Source: Streptomyces sulphureus DSM 40104
Lineage (GTDB): Bacteria > Actinomycetota > Actinomycetes > Streptomycetales > Streptomycetaceae
Length of the DNA: 64,000 nt
Reading direction: 5' to 3'
Assembly: GCF_000381025.1 (NCBI RefSeq)
Contig: NZ_KB905814.1
Location: 310,001 to 374,000 of the forward strand
In this document: piece by piece, positions 52,642 through 63,618 of the stretch
Position numbering within the stretch: the first letter of the stretch is position 1
Layout: the number at the start of each line of letters is the position of its first letter
The notes under the pieces: generated by a model
What the model saw: only the letters and a program-made list of their open reading frames with translations
What the model was told of the DNA's origin: nothing
Databases searched by the model: none
Made by a program: the position numbers and the translations under genes

Positions 52642-53604
52642 TCAGACGGTGAGCACCAGCTTCCCGAAGTGGTCGCCCTCCGCCATCTTCCCGAACGCGT
52701 CGCGGGCCCGGTCGAGCGGATGCGTCGAGTCGACCACGGGCCGCACGCCCTTGGCGACGCAGAAGTCGAGCAGGGAGGCGAGCTCCTCCTTGGTGCCCAT
52801 CGTGGAGCCCGCGACGTTCAGCTCCAGGAAGAAGACGCGGTTGAGTTCGGCGGCCGAGGGGTTGGGCCCGCTCGTCGCGCCGGAGATCACCACGGTGCCG
52901 CCGGGCTTCAGCGACTTCAGCGAGTGCGACCAGGTGGCGGCGCCCACCGTCTCGATCACGGCGTCCACGCGCTGCGGCAGCCGCGCCCCCGTCTCGACGG
53001 CCGCCTCCGCGCCCAGCTCCTCGGCACGCTTGCGCTTCGCCTCGTCCCTGCTGGTCGCGAAGATCCGCAGCCCGGCAGCCGCACCGAGGACGATTGCGGC
53101 CGTTGCGACGCCACCGCCCGCGCCCTGGACGAGCACGCTATCACCGGGGCGGACCCCCGCCTTGGTGAAGAGCATCCGGTACGCGGTGAGCCACGCCGTC
53201 GGCAGGCAGGCGGCCTCGGCGAACGACAGCTCCTTCGGCTTCGGCAGCACGTTCCACTCGGGCACGGCGACGCGCTCGGCGAACGTCCCCTGATACCGCT
53301 CGGTGAGGATCGAACGCGGCTCCTTCGGACCCACGCCGTGCCCGCTCTGCCCGATGACGGAGTGGAGGACCACCTCGTTGCCTTCGGCGTCGACGCCTGC
53401 CGCGTCGCAGCCGAGGATCATCGGCAGCGACTCCTCGCCGAGCCCGACGCCGCGCAGCGACCACAGGTCGTGATGGTTGAGGGAGGCCGCACGGACGGAG
53501 ACCGTCGTCCAGCGGTCCGGAGCGGTGGGTTCGGGGCGTTCGCCCAACTCCAGGCCGTCGAGCGGCCGATCCTTGTCGATGCGCGCGGCGTAGGCAGCAA
53601 ACAT
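52642..53604 (-). CDS. Zinc-binding dehydrogenase (MDR family)
   Basis: 320 residues. A GroES-like N-terminal domain (SVRAASLNHHDLWSLRG, MILGCDAAGVD) is followed by a Rossmann domain with VLVQGAGGGVATAAIVLGAAAGLRIFAT. The pattern matches quinone-oxidoreductase/alcohol-dehydrogenase-like MDR enzymes. Cys66 and the usual zinc ligands are only partly visible, so zinc may not be bound. It probably reduces an aldehyde, quinone or enone with NADPH; the true substrate is unknown. From memory the S. coelicolor equivalent lies next to malic enzyme too. Confidence 0.88.
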   Translation of the reverse strand: MFAAYAARIDKDRPLDGLELGERPEPTAPDRWTTVSVRAASLNHHDLWSLRGVGLGEESLPMILGCDAAGVDAEGNEVVLHSVIGQSGHGVGPKEPRSILTERYQGTFAERVAVPEWNVLPKPKELSFAEAACLPTAWLTAYRMLFTKAGVRPGDSVLVQGAGGGVATAAIVLGAAAGLRIFATSRDEAKRKRAEELGAEAAVETGARLPQRVDAVIETVGAATWSHSLKSLKPGGTVVISGATSGPNPSAAELNRVFFLELNVAGSTMGTKEELASLLDFCVAKGVRPVVDSTHPLDRARDAFGKMAEGDHFGKLVLTV

Positions 53605-53699
53605 GATCCAGACGCTACGCCGACGCCGCTCGACGCCGAAAGCCCTACGCCGCCCGAGCGAGCCAGATCACCCGGTGGTCCTGAAGCCAGCTACCTCAC

Positions 53700-54277
53700 T
53701 CACTGCACGTGTTCCTCCAGGACTGCGGTGTCGAGCTTGACCTCCACAGGCTCCGGAAGCACCAGCTTCTCTCCGAAAAGCACAGTGTGTAGGTCGCGGT
53801 AGTCGAAATCGCCAGGGCCGGAGTGAACGATGGCGGCCCCCGCCTGTCGGTCGACCAGGAAACAGACGGGGATGCCCGCCGCAGCATAGGCGGCGGGCCT
53901 TTGCCTACGGTCGCGCGCATCGGTGTCGTGGTCGTGAGAGGTGACCTCGACCGTCATCAACACACCCTCCGGATCGGCCCATTCGCCCTTACCAAGGAAG
54001 TGACCGTCGGGCGCAAGCGCCCCGTCTGCCCGAGCTCGCCCTTTTCGGTACGCGGCCACCTTGAGCCCGCGGTCCGGATACAGCCACAAGTCAGACCGCT
54101 GCTGCATGCAGCAGCGCATCAGCCATTTGATGATCTCGCCGTGGTCACCATCCGGCATACCCTTCACCCCGATCCGTCCCCCGAGGAACTCCAGGTGACG
54201 GTCTCGGGTGCTGCAGAGGCGCTCTCCTCGAACTCTTCCGGCAGCATCTGCGCTTCGCGCTCGGCCATAACCGTCAT
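53700..54277 (-). pseudogene. Frameshifted Uma2-family nuclease-fold gene
   Basis: The start [18 protein letters not shown] has a strong AAGGAGGGG site. The frame then runs into TGA at 54164-54166. The next frame holds LEFLGGRIGVKGMPDGDH and the rest of an Uma2 domain (WLYPDRGLKVAAYRKGRARADGALAPDGHF, VLMTVEVTSHD, GIPVCFLVDRQAGAAIVHS), complete to its stop. Loss of one base near 54205 explains the break. The downstream frame starts with GTG overlapping the TGA (GTGA), so re-initiation could still yield the C-terminal 155 residues, with the D...ExT active-site region. Function of Uma2 proteins is unclear; the fold is PD-(D/E)xK-like. Confidence 0.75.
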
Positions 54278-54419
54278 GGCGCCCCTCCTTCCGTGTCGGA
54301 CTCCAGTCTCAACACGAGAGCACCTCATATCCGGGGAAGTGTCCCCGCATCCTCCGAACGAGGGAATCCAGCCCGAGCCCCTCAGCAACCGACGTCGACC
54401 GGAAGCAACGCAGCCGCCC

Positions 54420-55181
54420 TCACAGCACCTTGGACAGAAACGACCGCGTCCGCTCGTGCTGCGGGTTGCCGAGCACCTCGCGCGGGTGCCCCGACTCCAC
54501 GACGACGCCGTCGTCCATGAAGACGAGCGAGTCCCCGACCTCCCGCGCGAAACCCATCTCGTGGGTGACGACGATCATCGTCATCCCCTCGGAGGCGAGG
54601 TCCCGCATCACGTCGAGTACCTCACCGACGAGCTCCGGGTCGAGCGCGGAGGTCGGCTCGTCGAAGAGCATCAGCTTCGGCTCCATCGCCAACGCACGTG
54701 CGATGGCGACGCGTTGCTGCTGCCCGCCCGAGAGCTGAGCGGGGTAGCTGTCGCACTTGTCGCCGAGCCCCACCCGGTCGAGGAGCGCCACCGAGCGCTC
54801 GCGCGCGGCGGACTTCGACTCCTTCTTGACACGTACGGGCGCCTCCATGACGTTCCCTGCCGCCGTCATGTGCGGGAAGAGGTTGAAGCGCTGGAAGACC
54901 ATGCCGATGTTCCTGCGCTGCGCGGCGACTTCGCGGTCCCGCAGTTCGTAGAGCTTGTCGCCCTGCTGCCGGTACCCGACGAGCGTGCCGTCGACGTAGA
55001 GCCGCCCGGCGTTGATCTCCTCCAAGTGGTTGATGCACCGCAGGAACGTCGACTTGCCCGAGCCCGAAGGGCCGACGAGGCAGAAGACCTCCTCGGGCGC
55101 CACCTCCAGGTCGATGCCCTTGAGCACCTCGACGGGGCCGAACGACTTGTGGACCTGCTCGGCTTTGACCATCGCGGTCAT
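54420..55181 (-). CDS. Polar amino-acid ABC transporter ATP-binding protein
   Basis: 253 residues. Walker [11 protein letters not shown]-loop [13 protein letters not shown], signature [15 protein letters not shown], Walker [15 protein letters not shown] and switch His in [12 protein letters not shown] are all present. The strong likeness is to GlnQ/GluA-type importers of polar amino acids. ATG overlaps the permease stop by 4 bases. It is the third gene of the operon binding protein - permease - ATPase, transcribed leftward. Confidence 0.95.
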   Translation of the reverse strand: MTAMVKAEQVHKSFGPVEVLKGIDLEVAPEEVFCLVGPSGSGKSTFLRCINHLEEINAGRLYVDGTLVGYRQQGDKLYELRDREVAAQRRNIGMVFQRFNLFPHMTAAGNVMEAPVRVKKESKSAARERSVALLDRVGLGDKCDSYPAQLSGGQQQRVAIARALAMEPKLMLFDEPTSALDPELVGEVLDVMRDLASEGMTMIVVTHEMGFAREVGDSLVFMDDGVVVESGHPREVLGNPQHERTRSFLSKVL

Positions 55182-56179
55182 GCGTGCTCACCTTCCCGGG
55201 CGGGGCGCCTGTCGTGCCAGGTGAAGAGGTTCCGCCGCACCTTCTGCCAGGGCGTGTCGGGGAGTTGGCGGCTCGTCCCGCGCGCGTACCGCCGCTCCAG
55301 GTAGTACTGGCCGATGCTGAAGACGGTGGTGATCGCGAGGTACCAGACGGTCGCGACGAGGAGCAGCTCGACCACGGACCCCGAGGTGTTCCCGATGTTC
55401 TGCGCCTTGCGCAGAAGCTCCTCGAACATCACCACGGCGCAGAGCGAGGAGGTCTTCAGCAGGTTGATGAACTCGTTCCCCGTCGGGGGCACGATCACCT
55501 TCATCGCCTGCGGCAGCACGATCCGCCGCATGTTCTGCGCGCTCGTCATGCCGAGCGCCTGGGACGCCTCCGTCTGCCCTTCGTCGACCGACTGGATACC
55601 GGCCCGGCATATCTCGGCCATGTACGCGGCCTCGTTGAGCCCGAGCCCGAGGAGCGCCGCCATGAACGGAGTCATGACGTCGGTCATCTCGTTCTTGTAG
55701 ATCGGCCCGAGGTTGAGGACGGGGAAGATCAGTCCGAGGTTGAACCACAGCAGCAGTTGGACGTAGACGGGCGTACCGCGGAAGAACCAGATGTACCCCC
55801 AGGCGACGGAGGAGGTCACCGGGTTCTTCGACATCCGCATCACGGCGAGGACGATCCCGAGGACCAGCCCCATCACCATCGCCAGGATGCTGACGAGGAG
55901 CGTGTTCTTCGCGCCCTCCAACACCTGGTCGTCGAAGAGGAATTCGCCCAGCGCGCTCCACTGGAGATCGGCCGAGGCAAGCGCCTTGACGAAGAGGACG
56001 AGGACGGCGAGCACCACCAGGGCCGCCAGGTAGCGGCCGTAGTGGCGCACGGGTATCGCGCGTATCTCCGCGGGAGGGACCGTCGTCTCCCCCGTTTCGG
56101 TGTTCTTGCTCGGGGACGGCACCATCGGGGACGGCGAGGCGTCCCCGGGTGCGTCCTGCCCGGCACGGTCGGCTGTCAC
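55178..56179 (-). CDS. Polar amino-acid ABC transporter permease
   Basis: 333 residues from GTG. A cytoplasmic N-terminus (about 45 residues, Pro/Ser-rich) precedes about five to six membrane segments. The HisM/GlnP-type permease motif with the EAA loop is visible: [30 protein letters not shown] and [22 protein letters not shown] single permease gene suggests a homodimeric pore. The stop overlaps the ATPase start; the gap from the binding-protein gene is 51 bases. Confidence 0.95.
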   Translation of the reverse strand: MTADRAGQDAPGDASPSPMVPSPSKNTETGETTVPPAEIRAIPVRHYGRYLAALVVLAVLVLFVKALASADLQWSALGEFLFDDQVLEGAKNTLLVSILAMVMGLVLGIVLAVMRMSKNPVTSSVAWGYIWFFRGTPVYVQLLLWFNLGLIFPVLNLGPIYKNEMTDVMTPFMAALLGLGLNEAAYMAEICRAGIQSVDEGQTEASQALGMTSAQNMRRIVLPQAMKVIVPPTGNEFINLLKTSSLCAVVMFEELLRKAQNIGNTSGSVVELLLVATVWYLAITTVFSIGQYYLERRYARGTSRQLPDTPWQKVRRNLFTWHDRRPAREGEHA

Positions 56180-56230
56180 GGGTGTTGCCTCTTCTCGGGT
56201 TCAGCCTCGGGGTGACGGCGTCGCGGCCGC

Positions 56231-57172
56231 TCAGGAACCGGCGTTGACCGTCGCCTTGTCGACAGCGCCGTCCTCGACGCCCCACTTCTTGAGTGCCTTC
56301 TCGTAGCTGCCGTCGTCGATGATCTCGGAGAGGGCGGCCTTGAGCGCCCCGCGCAGCTCCGGGCTGCCCTTGGGGACGGCCATGCCGTACGGCGCCGACT
56401 CCATCTGCTCACCGACGACCTCGAAGTCGCCGCTCTCCTTCGCCGAGTTGGCGGCGACGGGGAAGTCGGAGACGTCGGCGGCGACGCCGCCGGCCTTCAG
56501 GCGGACCCGGGCCTCGTCGTCGTTGTCGAACGCCTCGATGTCGAGCTTCTTCTCGCCGTCCTTCTCGCACTTCTCGATCTGCTGCTTCAGCAGGGCGTGC
56601 GAGGTGGTGCCGCGCTGGGTGGCGACCTTCTTGCCGCAGAGGTCGTCGAGGGCCTCGACCTTCTCGGGGTTCCCCTTCTGCACGAGGATCGAGCTGCCGG
56701 CGCTGAGGTAGTCGACGAAGTCGACGCCCTTGCCCGCCTTCTTGCCGTTGTCGTCGAGGCCCTCCTGCCGCTCCTTGGTGTCCGTCATCGCGGACATGAT
56801 CATGTCGAAGCGGCCGGTCTGCATCGAGGTGACGAGCCCGTCGAAGGTGCCGTTGGTGAACTTGAAGTCCACGCCGAGCTTTTTGCTCATGGCGTCGGTG
56901 AGGTCCGGGTCGAGCCCGACGATCTTCTGACCGTCCTTGTACTCCATGGGCTTGTACGCGGCGTCGGTACCGACCTCGATGACGCCCGCGTCCTTGACGT
57001 CCTTGGGGAGCCTGTCGTATAGCGGGGCGTCCGAGCTCTTGCCGGAGCCCTCGGCGCCCTCGGTCTGGTCGCCGCAGCCGACGAGCAGCAGCGAGCCGGC
57101 GAGCACTGCGGCGCCTACCGCGGCTATCCGACGACGCGGCGCGGATGCGCGTGAGGGGGTGCTGACGGTCAT
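56231..57172 (-). CDS. Polar amino-acid-binding lipoprotein of ABC transporter
   Basis: 313 residues; the ATG follows AGGAGG. A lipobox (LLLVGC, Cys33) anchors it to the membrane outside. The mature domain is an SBP_bac_3 type: VIEVGTDAAYKPMEYKDGQKIVGLDPDLTDAMSKKLGVDFKF, SMQTGRFDMIMSAMTDTKERQE, LSAGSSILVQKGN and PYGMAVPKGSPELRGALKAALSEI. Likely binds glutamate, glutamine or a similar amino acid. First gene of its operon, divergent from malic enzyme. Confidence 0.95.
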   Translation of the reverse strand: MTVSTPSRASAPRRRIAAVGAAVLAGSLLLVGCGDQTEGAEGSGKSSDAPLYDRLPKDVKDAGVIEVGTDAAYKPMEYKDGQKIVGLDPDLTDAMSKKLGVDFKFTNGTFDGLVTSMQTGRFDMIMSAMTDTKERQEGLDDNGKKAGKGVDFVDYLSAGSSILVQKGNPEKVEALDDLCGKKVATQRGTTSHALLKQQIEKCEKDGEKKLDIEAFDNDDEARVRLKAGGVAADVSDFPVAANSAKESGDFEVVGEQMESAPYGMAVPKGSPELRGALKAALSEIIDDGSYEKALKKWGVEDGAVDKATVNAGS

Positions 57173-57836
57173 CGCTTGGTCCTCCTGCGGATCTGTCCAG
57201 CCGAGCGGTCGGGCATGCACCTTCGGATGTCGCGACCATGGAATGGAGGAATCCTGCCATCCGCGTAGACAGATCCAGGTCCAGGTGAAGTCAAAATCGG
57301 ATAACGGACTGGCTCATCCGAAAACGGAACGAAGATCGGCCGACATGGGACTCCCCGCCGCCAGTGAGCAGTCCGCAGGCAGGCATCACCGCTGCGACCA
57401 GCGCTGAGACGTCCGTCACGCTGCCACTCCCCTACCCGTGCGCCGCCCGGTGTACTCCGCCGCGCCCCTGCTCCCCCGATACGCGCCCTTTGCACCGTTC
57501 CGCCGGGGAAGTTGGCCCGCCTATGTACCAATTCCTTGCACAGTACGGTGAGTTGTCCGCCGCGACGCCCCGCAATCGAGCCTCGGTCCCCTGGATTCGC
57601 GCCAACCACCTGACGTACAGCGCACCGCCCGGTCGTCTCCCGCCCTCGTCTTCCGGTAGAAAGGTCGATTACACCCCTCACCCGGGGACCAGGGCGCGTG
57701 TGCGGCGCGCCCGGCGCCCGCGCAACCTCCCGCACCCGCGGTCGTCCGCGGCGCGAGAGGCGGACGTGGTACCCGCCCGCTCCCCCACCAGGGAGCGCTC
57801 ACCCTCACGCAGTTTTCCGACAAAGGGGTTCAACAA
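57173..57836. other. Divergent intergenic region, transporter / malic enzyme
   Basis: No convincing gene is seen in these 664 bases; open frames have no ribosome site or family features. It should contain the promoters of the transporter operon (minus) and the malic enzyme (plus). I see no clear repeat or operator. Confidence 0.4.
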
Positions 57837-59033
<1,197 letters not shown>

Positions 59034-59056
59034 GCCGTACGCCGCCCGGCACGGCC

Positions 59057-59087
59057 GCCGCCCGTCCCGCACCGCGGGGCGGGCGGC
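59057..59087 (+). terminator. Terminator after malic enzyme gene
   Basis: A 14-bp stem (59057-59070 / 59074-59087) with one G-T pair and a 3-base loop, 23 bases after the stop. Confidence 0.75.
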
Positions 59088-59342
59088 GCGCTTCGCACGG
59101 GCGGCTCCTGCGGGCGTACGCGCAACTGCCCTGTCGTCACCGCGCGTTTGACCGTCTACCGGAGTCGCCCGTTCCGGAACGCCCTGACATTCTTACTCCT
59201 CCCCGTGCCGCCCGGGATCTCCCGAGAGGAGCGCATCCGCGAAACGTAATAGCCTCCGGGCAAGGTCAGCTCTTACGGTCGACCACCGGGCCAGCCGCAT
59301 CAGCTCCGCCCCGAACCGCACCGCGCACCGTAAGGAAGAGCA

Positions 59343-59987
59343 GTGGAACTCAGCCAATACGCGCAGGTGGCCGTCCGGCTGGTCAACACCGAGCGGCCCG
59401 CGCTCGACGAGGACTCCCTCACCTCGCTCGACGCCGTGCGCCAACTCGCCGGATTCCAGAGCCACATCGTCCGCCGGGTCACCGAGTCCGACCTCACCCG
59501 CCTGCGCGCCGTCCGCAGCAGGCTCCGGGCCGTCTTCACCGCCGCGTCCGAGGGCGACGAGGTGCGCGCCGTCGACCTGCTCAACGCGCTCCTCGTCGAG
59601 TTCCCCGCGAGCCCCCAGATCTCGGGACACGAGACCACGGGCCCCGGCGGCCGCCCCCGCTGGCACATGCACCTCGCCGAGCACCCGGCGAGCGCCGCCG
59701 CCGGCTACGCGGCGACCGCCTGCATGGGCCTCGCCTTCCTCCTCACCGGCGTCGGCGCCGACCGACTCGGCATCTGCCAGGCGCCGCCCTGCCGCAACGC
59801 GTACGTCGACACCTCCACCAATCGCTCGCGCCGCTACTGCTCCGACCGCTGCGCCACCCGCGCCAACGTCGCCGCCTACCGCGCGCGCAAGCGCCGCGAG
59901 AGCGAGGAGCGCGAGCGCCCCGACAACCGCACCAGCGGGCGCACCGCACCGGCGGAACGGCGCAGCGTCGAGGAGACCGACCGCTGA
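59343..59987 (+). CDS. CGNR zinc-finger regulator (ABATE domain)
   Basis: 214 residues; GTG after GAAGAG. The N-terminal ABATE domain (about residues 1-150: VRLVNTERPALDEDSL, LRAVRSRLRAVFTAASEG) is followed by the zinc finger CQAPPCRNAYVDTST and RYCSDRCATRANVAAYRARKR, with four cysteines. Such proteins are putative stress-linked transcription regulators. The last 37 codons overlap the 3' end of the convergent sodX by 112 bases; these codons are Arg/Glu-rich and low complexity. Confidence 0.88.
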   Translation: MELSQYAQVAVRLVNTERPALDEDSLTSLDAVRQLAGFQSHIVRRVTESDLTRLRAVRSRLRAVFTAASEGDEVRAVDLLNALLVEFPASPQISGHETTGPGGRPRWHMHLAEHPASAAAGYAATACMGLAFLLTGVGADRLGICQAPPCRNAYVDTSTNRSRRYCSDRCATRANVAAYRARKRRESEERERPDNRTSGRTAPAERRSVEETDR

Positions 59988-60334
59988 GTCCCCCGGGGCG
60001 AGCGCAGCCTCAAGTAGGCCCGCGCCAGCACCAGTTCGTCCGGGACGATCCCGAACTCCCTGCTGTCGTTGCGCACTCGGGGGTTGTCGCCCAACACCCA
60101 CCAGCCGCCGTCCCTGCGCTCGGCCGCGCGCTTGACGATGAGGAGGTCGTGCTGGAACGGATGGCGCACCACCACGACATCGCCCACGTGCACCCGGCTG
60201 CCGTAGACGACGAGGAGCTGGTCGCCCGGGAGCAACGTCGGCTCCATCGACGGGTTGTAAACCTCCGCCAGTCCGACGCGGCGCAGTCCGCGCGCGTGCC
60301 CGCGCTCCCGGCCGTCCGCCACCTGCTCGGGCAT
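59876..60334 (-). CDS. sodX: Nickel superoxide dismutase maturation protease SodX
   Basis: 152 residues from ATG (MPEQVADGRE) with GGAGAG upstream. An S26 signal-peptidase-like fold: nucleophile Ser29 in VYNPSMEPTLLPGDQLL, Lys68 in DLLIVKRAAERR, and GWWVLGDNP. It removes the 14-residue leader of SodN so that the free N-terminal His can bind nickel. Divergent from sodN, the usual arrangement. The C-terminal end (SLSRRLRAR) matches the S. coelicolor protein as I recall it, supporting the overlap with the CGNR gene being real. Confidence 0.95.
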   Translation of the reverse strand: MPEQVADGRERGHARGLRRVGLAEVYNPSMEPTLLPGDQLLVVYGSRVHVGDVVVVRHPFQHDLLIVKRAAERRDGGWWVLGDNPRVRNDSREFGIVPDELVLARAYLRLRSPRGTQRSVSSTLRRSAGAVRPLVRLSGRSRSSLSRRLRAR

Positions 60335-60495
60335 CTCTCCGCCTCCGGTCCCTGCGTCCGGCGCCCGCTCGCCGAGCCGTCCGTTCCAGCCTGACACCGG
60401 ACTTTTGTCCTAAGCCCGCGGGGGCACACGGGAAAAGACTTCCCGCACGGAGTAATCTCGCACGTGAGAAGACGATCACGAGGAAGGACAGCTTT

Positions 60496-60891
60496 ATGCT
60501 CTCCAGCCTGTTCGCCCCCAAGGTGCAGGTCAGCGCACACTGCGACCTCCCCTGCGGTGTCTACGACCCGGCCCAGGCCCGCATCGAGGCCGAGTCGGTC
60601 AAGGCCATCCAGGAGAAGTACCAGGCCAGCGACGACCCGCACTACCGCACGCGTGCCACCGTCATCAAGGAGGAGCGCGCCGAGCTCGCCAAGCACCACG
60701 TCTCGGTGCTGTGGAGCGACTACTTCAAGCCCCCGCACTTCGAGAAGTACCCGGAGCTGCACCAACTGGTCAACGACACCCTGAAGGCGCTCAGCGCCGC
60801 CAAGGCTTCGACCGACCCGGCCACCGGCCAGAAGGCGCTGGACTACATCGCCCAGATCGACAAGATCTTCTGGGAGACCAAGCGCGGCTGA
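60496..60891 (+). CDS. sodN: Nickel-containing superoxide dismutase
   Basis: 131 residues; the ATG follows AGGAAGGA. A 14-residue propeptide (MLSSLFAPKVQVSA) precedes the nickel hook HCDLPCGVYD (His1, Cys2, Cys6 of the mature enzyme). The rest forms the four-helix bundle of NiSOD (QARIEAESVKAIQEKYQ, LWSDYFKPPHFEKYPELHQL). It is a homohexameric cytoplasmic enzyme that dismutates superoxide. Known to be induced by nickel in Streptomyces. sodX is divergent upstream. Confidence 0.97.
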   Translation: MLSSLFAPKVQVSAHCDLPCGVYDPAQARIEAESVKAIQEKYQASDDPHYRTRATVIKEERAELAKHHVSVLWSDYFKPPHFEKYPELHQLVNDTLKALSAAKASTDPATGQKALDYIAQIDKIFWETKRG

Positions 60892-61136
60892 GCTCCGAGC
60901 CGTCCGACCGGCGGCCCCGTCCACCGGTCACTCCCGCACCCGGCCCGCCCGGCAGCCGCACCCCGCGGCGCCACGGCGGGCCGGGTGCGCTCACGAGGGC
61001 CCCGCATCCCCGCCCCACCTGCATACGCCTCGCAACGACCGGACGACGCCGACAGCGTGCCCGCCGCACCGGCACACCGTGCGGCCCTGCGTCGGCGCGG
61101 CATGCAACTCCCCGTGCCACCGCACCGGTTGCTCCG

Positions 61137-62297
61137 TCACCCCTGCACGCCCAACCGCCACAACGACGTCACCTCGGCGTCCCGCGCCGCGTGCAGCGGG
61201 TCGCCGGCGTCCGCTGCCTTGGGATGGCGCGGACGTGCGTCGAGGCGGCCCAGGACCCGGAGCCCGGACGACGCGATCCGGTCGAGGAGCTCCTCGCGGG
61301 TGCGCAGTCCGAGGTGCTCCGCGAGGTCGGAGAGGACGAGCCAGCCCTCGCCGCCGGGTGCGAGGCGCTCGGCGAGGCCGTCGAGGAAGCCGTGGAGCAT
61401 ACGGCTGCCGTGGTCGTAGACGGCGCGCTCGACGGGCGCGCTCGGTTTCGCCGGCACCCAGGGCGGGTTGCAGACGACGAGCGGTGCGCGCGTCCCGCCG
61501 GGCGGGAAGAGGTCGGCGCTGACGACCTCCACCGCGTCGTCGACGCGCAGCCGTGAGACGTTCTCACGAGCACAGTCGAGCGCGCGCTCGTCGGTTTCGG
61601 TGGCGACGACCCGCGCGACGCCGCGCCGCGCGAGCACGGCGCTGAGCACGCCGGTCCCGGTGCCGATGTCGAAGGCGAGCTCGCGCGAAGGCAACTGCTC
61701 GTCCGCGGCGCGGGCCACCAGGTCGACGTACTCGCCGCGCACCGGCGAGAAGACGCCGTACCGGGGATGGATGCGCTCCCCGCCGAGCGCCGGCACGGCG
61801 ACGCCGCGCAACTGCCACTGGTGGGCGCTGAGCACGGCGTCGAGCTCGCGCAAGGCGACGAGGGAGCGCTCTGCGCCGGCGGGCGCGGGGCCGTACGCCT
61901 GCGCACACGCCTCGTGCACCGCGGGTGCGCGGCGCAGCGGGACCGCGTACCCCTCGGGGCCTGTTTCGAGCGGCACGAGAAGCATGCCGAGGAGCCCGGC
62001 GCGGCGGGACTGCCACTGCCGCGCGCGGTGGAACGTCTCGCGCGGCTCGGCCCCCGGTTTGGGGGGCTTGCGCTCCACTCGCCGCGCGAGCGCCTGGAGC
62101 AACTGCCTCGCCTGGTGGAAGTCGCCGCGCCAGACGAGCCCGGTGCCCTCGCAGACGAGCTTGAACGCACGGTCGGCGCTGAGCCGGTCGTCGGCCGGGG
62201 CGAGGCGGGCGGGGAGGCGGGCACCGCTCTCGGAGCGCCAGTGCGCCGAGTGCTCCCTGCCGTCCTCCGTCCAGCGCGCCGGCTGCTGGGTGGTCAT
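61137..62297 (-). CDS. SAM-dependent methyltransferase (PrmC/RlmG-like)
   Basis: 386 residues; ATG start. The N-terminal ~190 residues are a family-specific region. The C-terminal Rossmann methyltransferase has AFDIGTGTGVLSAVLARRG (SAM site), VVATETDERALDCARENV and the catalytic NPPWVPAK (NPPY/W motif for N-methylation of amide or base). Similar to PrmC/RlmG class enzymes that methylate glutamine in release factors or rRNA guanine; which one is unclear. Only 41 bases from the exporter gene stop in the same direction. Confidence 0.88.
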   Translation of the reverse strand: MTTQQPARWTEDGREHSAHWRSESGARLPARLAPADDRLSADRAFKLVCEGTGLVWRGDFHQARQLLQALARRVERKPPKPGAEPRETFHRARQWQSRRAGLLGMLLVPLETGPEGYAVPLRRAPAVHEACAQAYGPAPAGAERSLVALRELDAVLSAHQWQLRGVAVPALGGERIHPRYGVFSPVRGEYVDLVARAADEQLPSRELAFDIGTGTGVLSAVLARRGVARVVATETDERALDCARENVSRLRVDDAVEVVSADLFPPGGTRAPLVVCNPPWVPAKPSAPVERAVYDHGSRMLHGFLDGLAERLAPGGEGWLVLSDLAEHLGLRTREELLDRIASSGLRVLGRLDARPRHPKAADAGDPLHAARDAEVTSLWRLGVQG

Positions 62298-62338
62298 CGC
62301 TCCAGCGTACGAGAGCGCGATCGGGGCCGGACCCGGCG

Positions 62339-63247
62339 CTACCGCGGTGCCGACGACGTACGCACGGCACCCGCGCTCGCCGCCACGACGAGGGCGATCG
62401 CGAGGAGTTGGAGCGGCCCGAGGCTCTGTCCGAGGACGAGGAACCCGGCGCCCGTCGCGACGACCGGCATCAGGCTCATCAGCACGGAGAAGGTCGCCGC
62501 CGGCAGCCTCCGCAGCGCGAAGAGCTCCAACGTGTACGGCACGAGCGACGACAGGACGGCGACGGCGGCGCCGACCCCGAGGACGACGGGGTCGAGGAGC
62601 GTCCCCTGCGCGCTGACGATCCCCGCGGGTGCGCTGACGACCGCGGCGACGCCCAGACCCAGCGCCAGCCCGTCCGCCCGCTCGAAGCGTGCGCCGGCGC
62701 GCGCGTTGAAGAGGATGTACGCCGTCCACATGGCGCCCGCAGCGAGCGCGAACCCGGCCCCGGCCAGGTTGAGTTCGCCGAACGAGCTGCTGCCGAGGAG
62801 GTAGACGCCACCGAGCGCGAGCAGCGCCCAAACGAGGCTGACGAGGCGCCGGGACGCCACGACGGAGAGGACGAGAGGCCCCAGCAGCTCCAGCGTCACC
62901 ACCGCACCGAGCGGGATGCGCTCGACGGCCTGGTAGAAGAGCGAGTTCATGGTGCCGAGCGCGACACCGAGCCCGAGCACGGCCGTCCAGTCGCCGCGGT
63001 CGTGCCCCCTCAGCCGCGGCCGGCAGACGAGCAGCATCAGCACGGCGGAGAAGACGAGCCGCATCGCCACGACGCCGAGCGCCCCCGCTCGGGGAAAGAG
63101 CAGCGCCGCCACGGCCGAGCCGAACTGAAGCGACATCGCGCTCCCGATCACCATGCCGAGCGCCCCCGCACGCCCCTTCCCACTCGCGGGCCGCGGGGGC
63201 ACGGGGGAGGGTGCGGCGGTCCCGGCCGCCGACTCGGAAGTGCTCAT
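62339..63247 (-). CDS. EamA/RhtA-type metabolite exporter
   Basis: 302 residues. About ten hydrophobic helices in two EamA repeats (GALGMVIGSAMSLQFGSAVAALLF; FALAAGAMWTAYILFNARAG). Similar to RhtA-like drug/metabolite transporters that export threonine, homoserine and other small molecules. Located before the methyltransferase in the same operon direction; substrate unknown. Confidence 0.88.
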   Translation of the reverse strand: MSTSESAAGTAAPSPVPPRPASGKGRAGALGMVIGSAMSLQFGSAVAALLFPRAGALGVVAMRLVFSAVLMLLVCRPRLRGHDRGDWTAVLGLGVALGTMNSLFYQAVERIPLGAVVTLELLGPLVLSVVASRRLVSLVWALLALGGVYLLGSSSFGELNLAGAGFALAAGAMWTAYILFNARAGARFERADGLALGLGVAAVVSAPAGIVSAQGTLLDPVVLGVGAAVAVLSSLVPYTLELFALRRLPAATFSVLMSLMPVVATGAGFLVLGQSLGPLQLLAIALVVAASAGAVRTSSAPR

Positions 63248-63618
63248 GACCGCACGCTATGCCGGTGCGCCGCGCCGCGTGAAATGCCGTACGGAGAGCG
63301 GCTATGCCGCAGGCGCATGACCGTCGGGACAGCGGTTCCCGCATCCCGCGCGCGGACCTCCGGCCGTCACCGGTTCGCCCTTCCCACAGGGCCGGCTACG
63401 GCTCGTACCGCCGCCCCGTCACGGTCGCCAGGGACACGTTCCCGCGTCCGCGGGGCTACCGTCCATGCGCCACGCGGGGACATCCGAACCCGCCCGGGAC
63501 GGCGGCAAGTTGGTGCCGCGCCCGAGGGCCGGGAGGCGCCGACGCCCCGACGCGACGCGCCGGGAAGCGGTCCGCGGAGAGACCGAACGGTCTCCGGGGC
63601 GACGGCACCGTCCTCGTA
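63248..63618. other. Intergenic region
   Basis: 371 bases between the EamA start and the CapA-like stop. I see no convincing gene, strong hairpin or operator. Confidence 0.4.
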
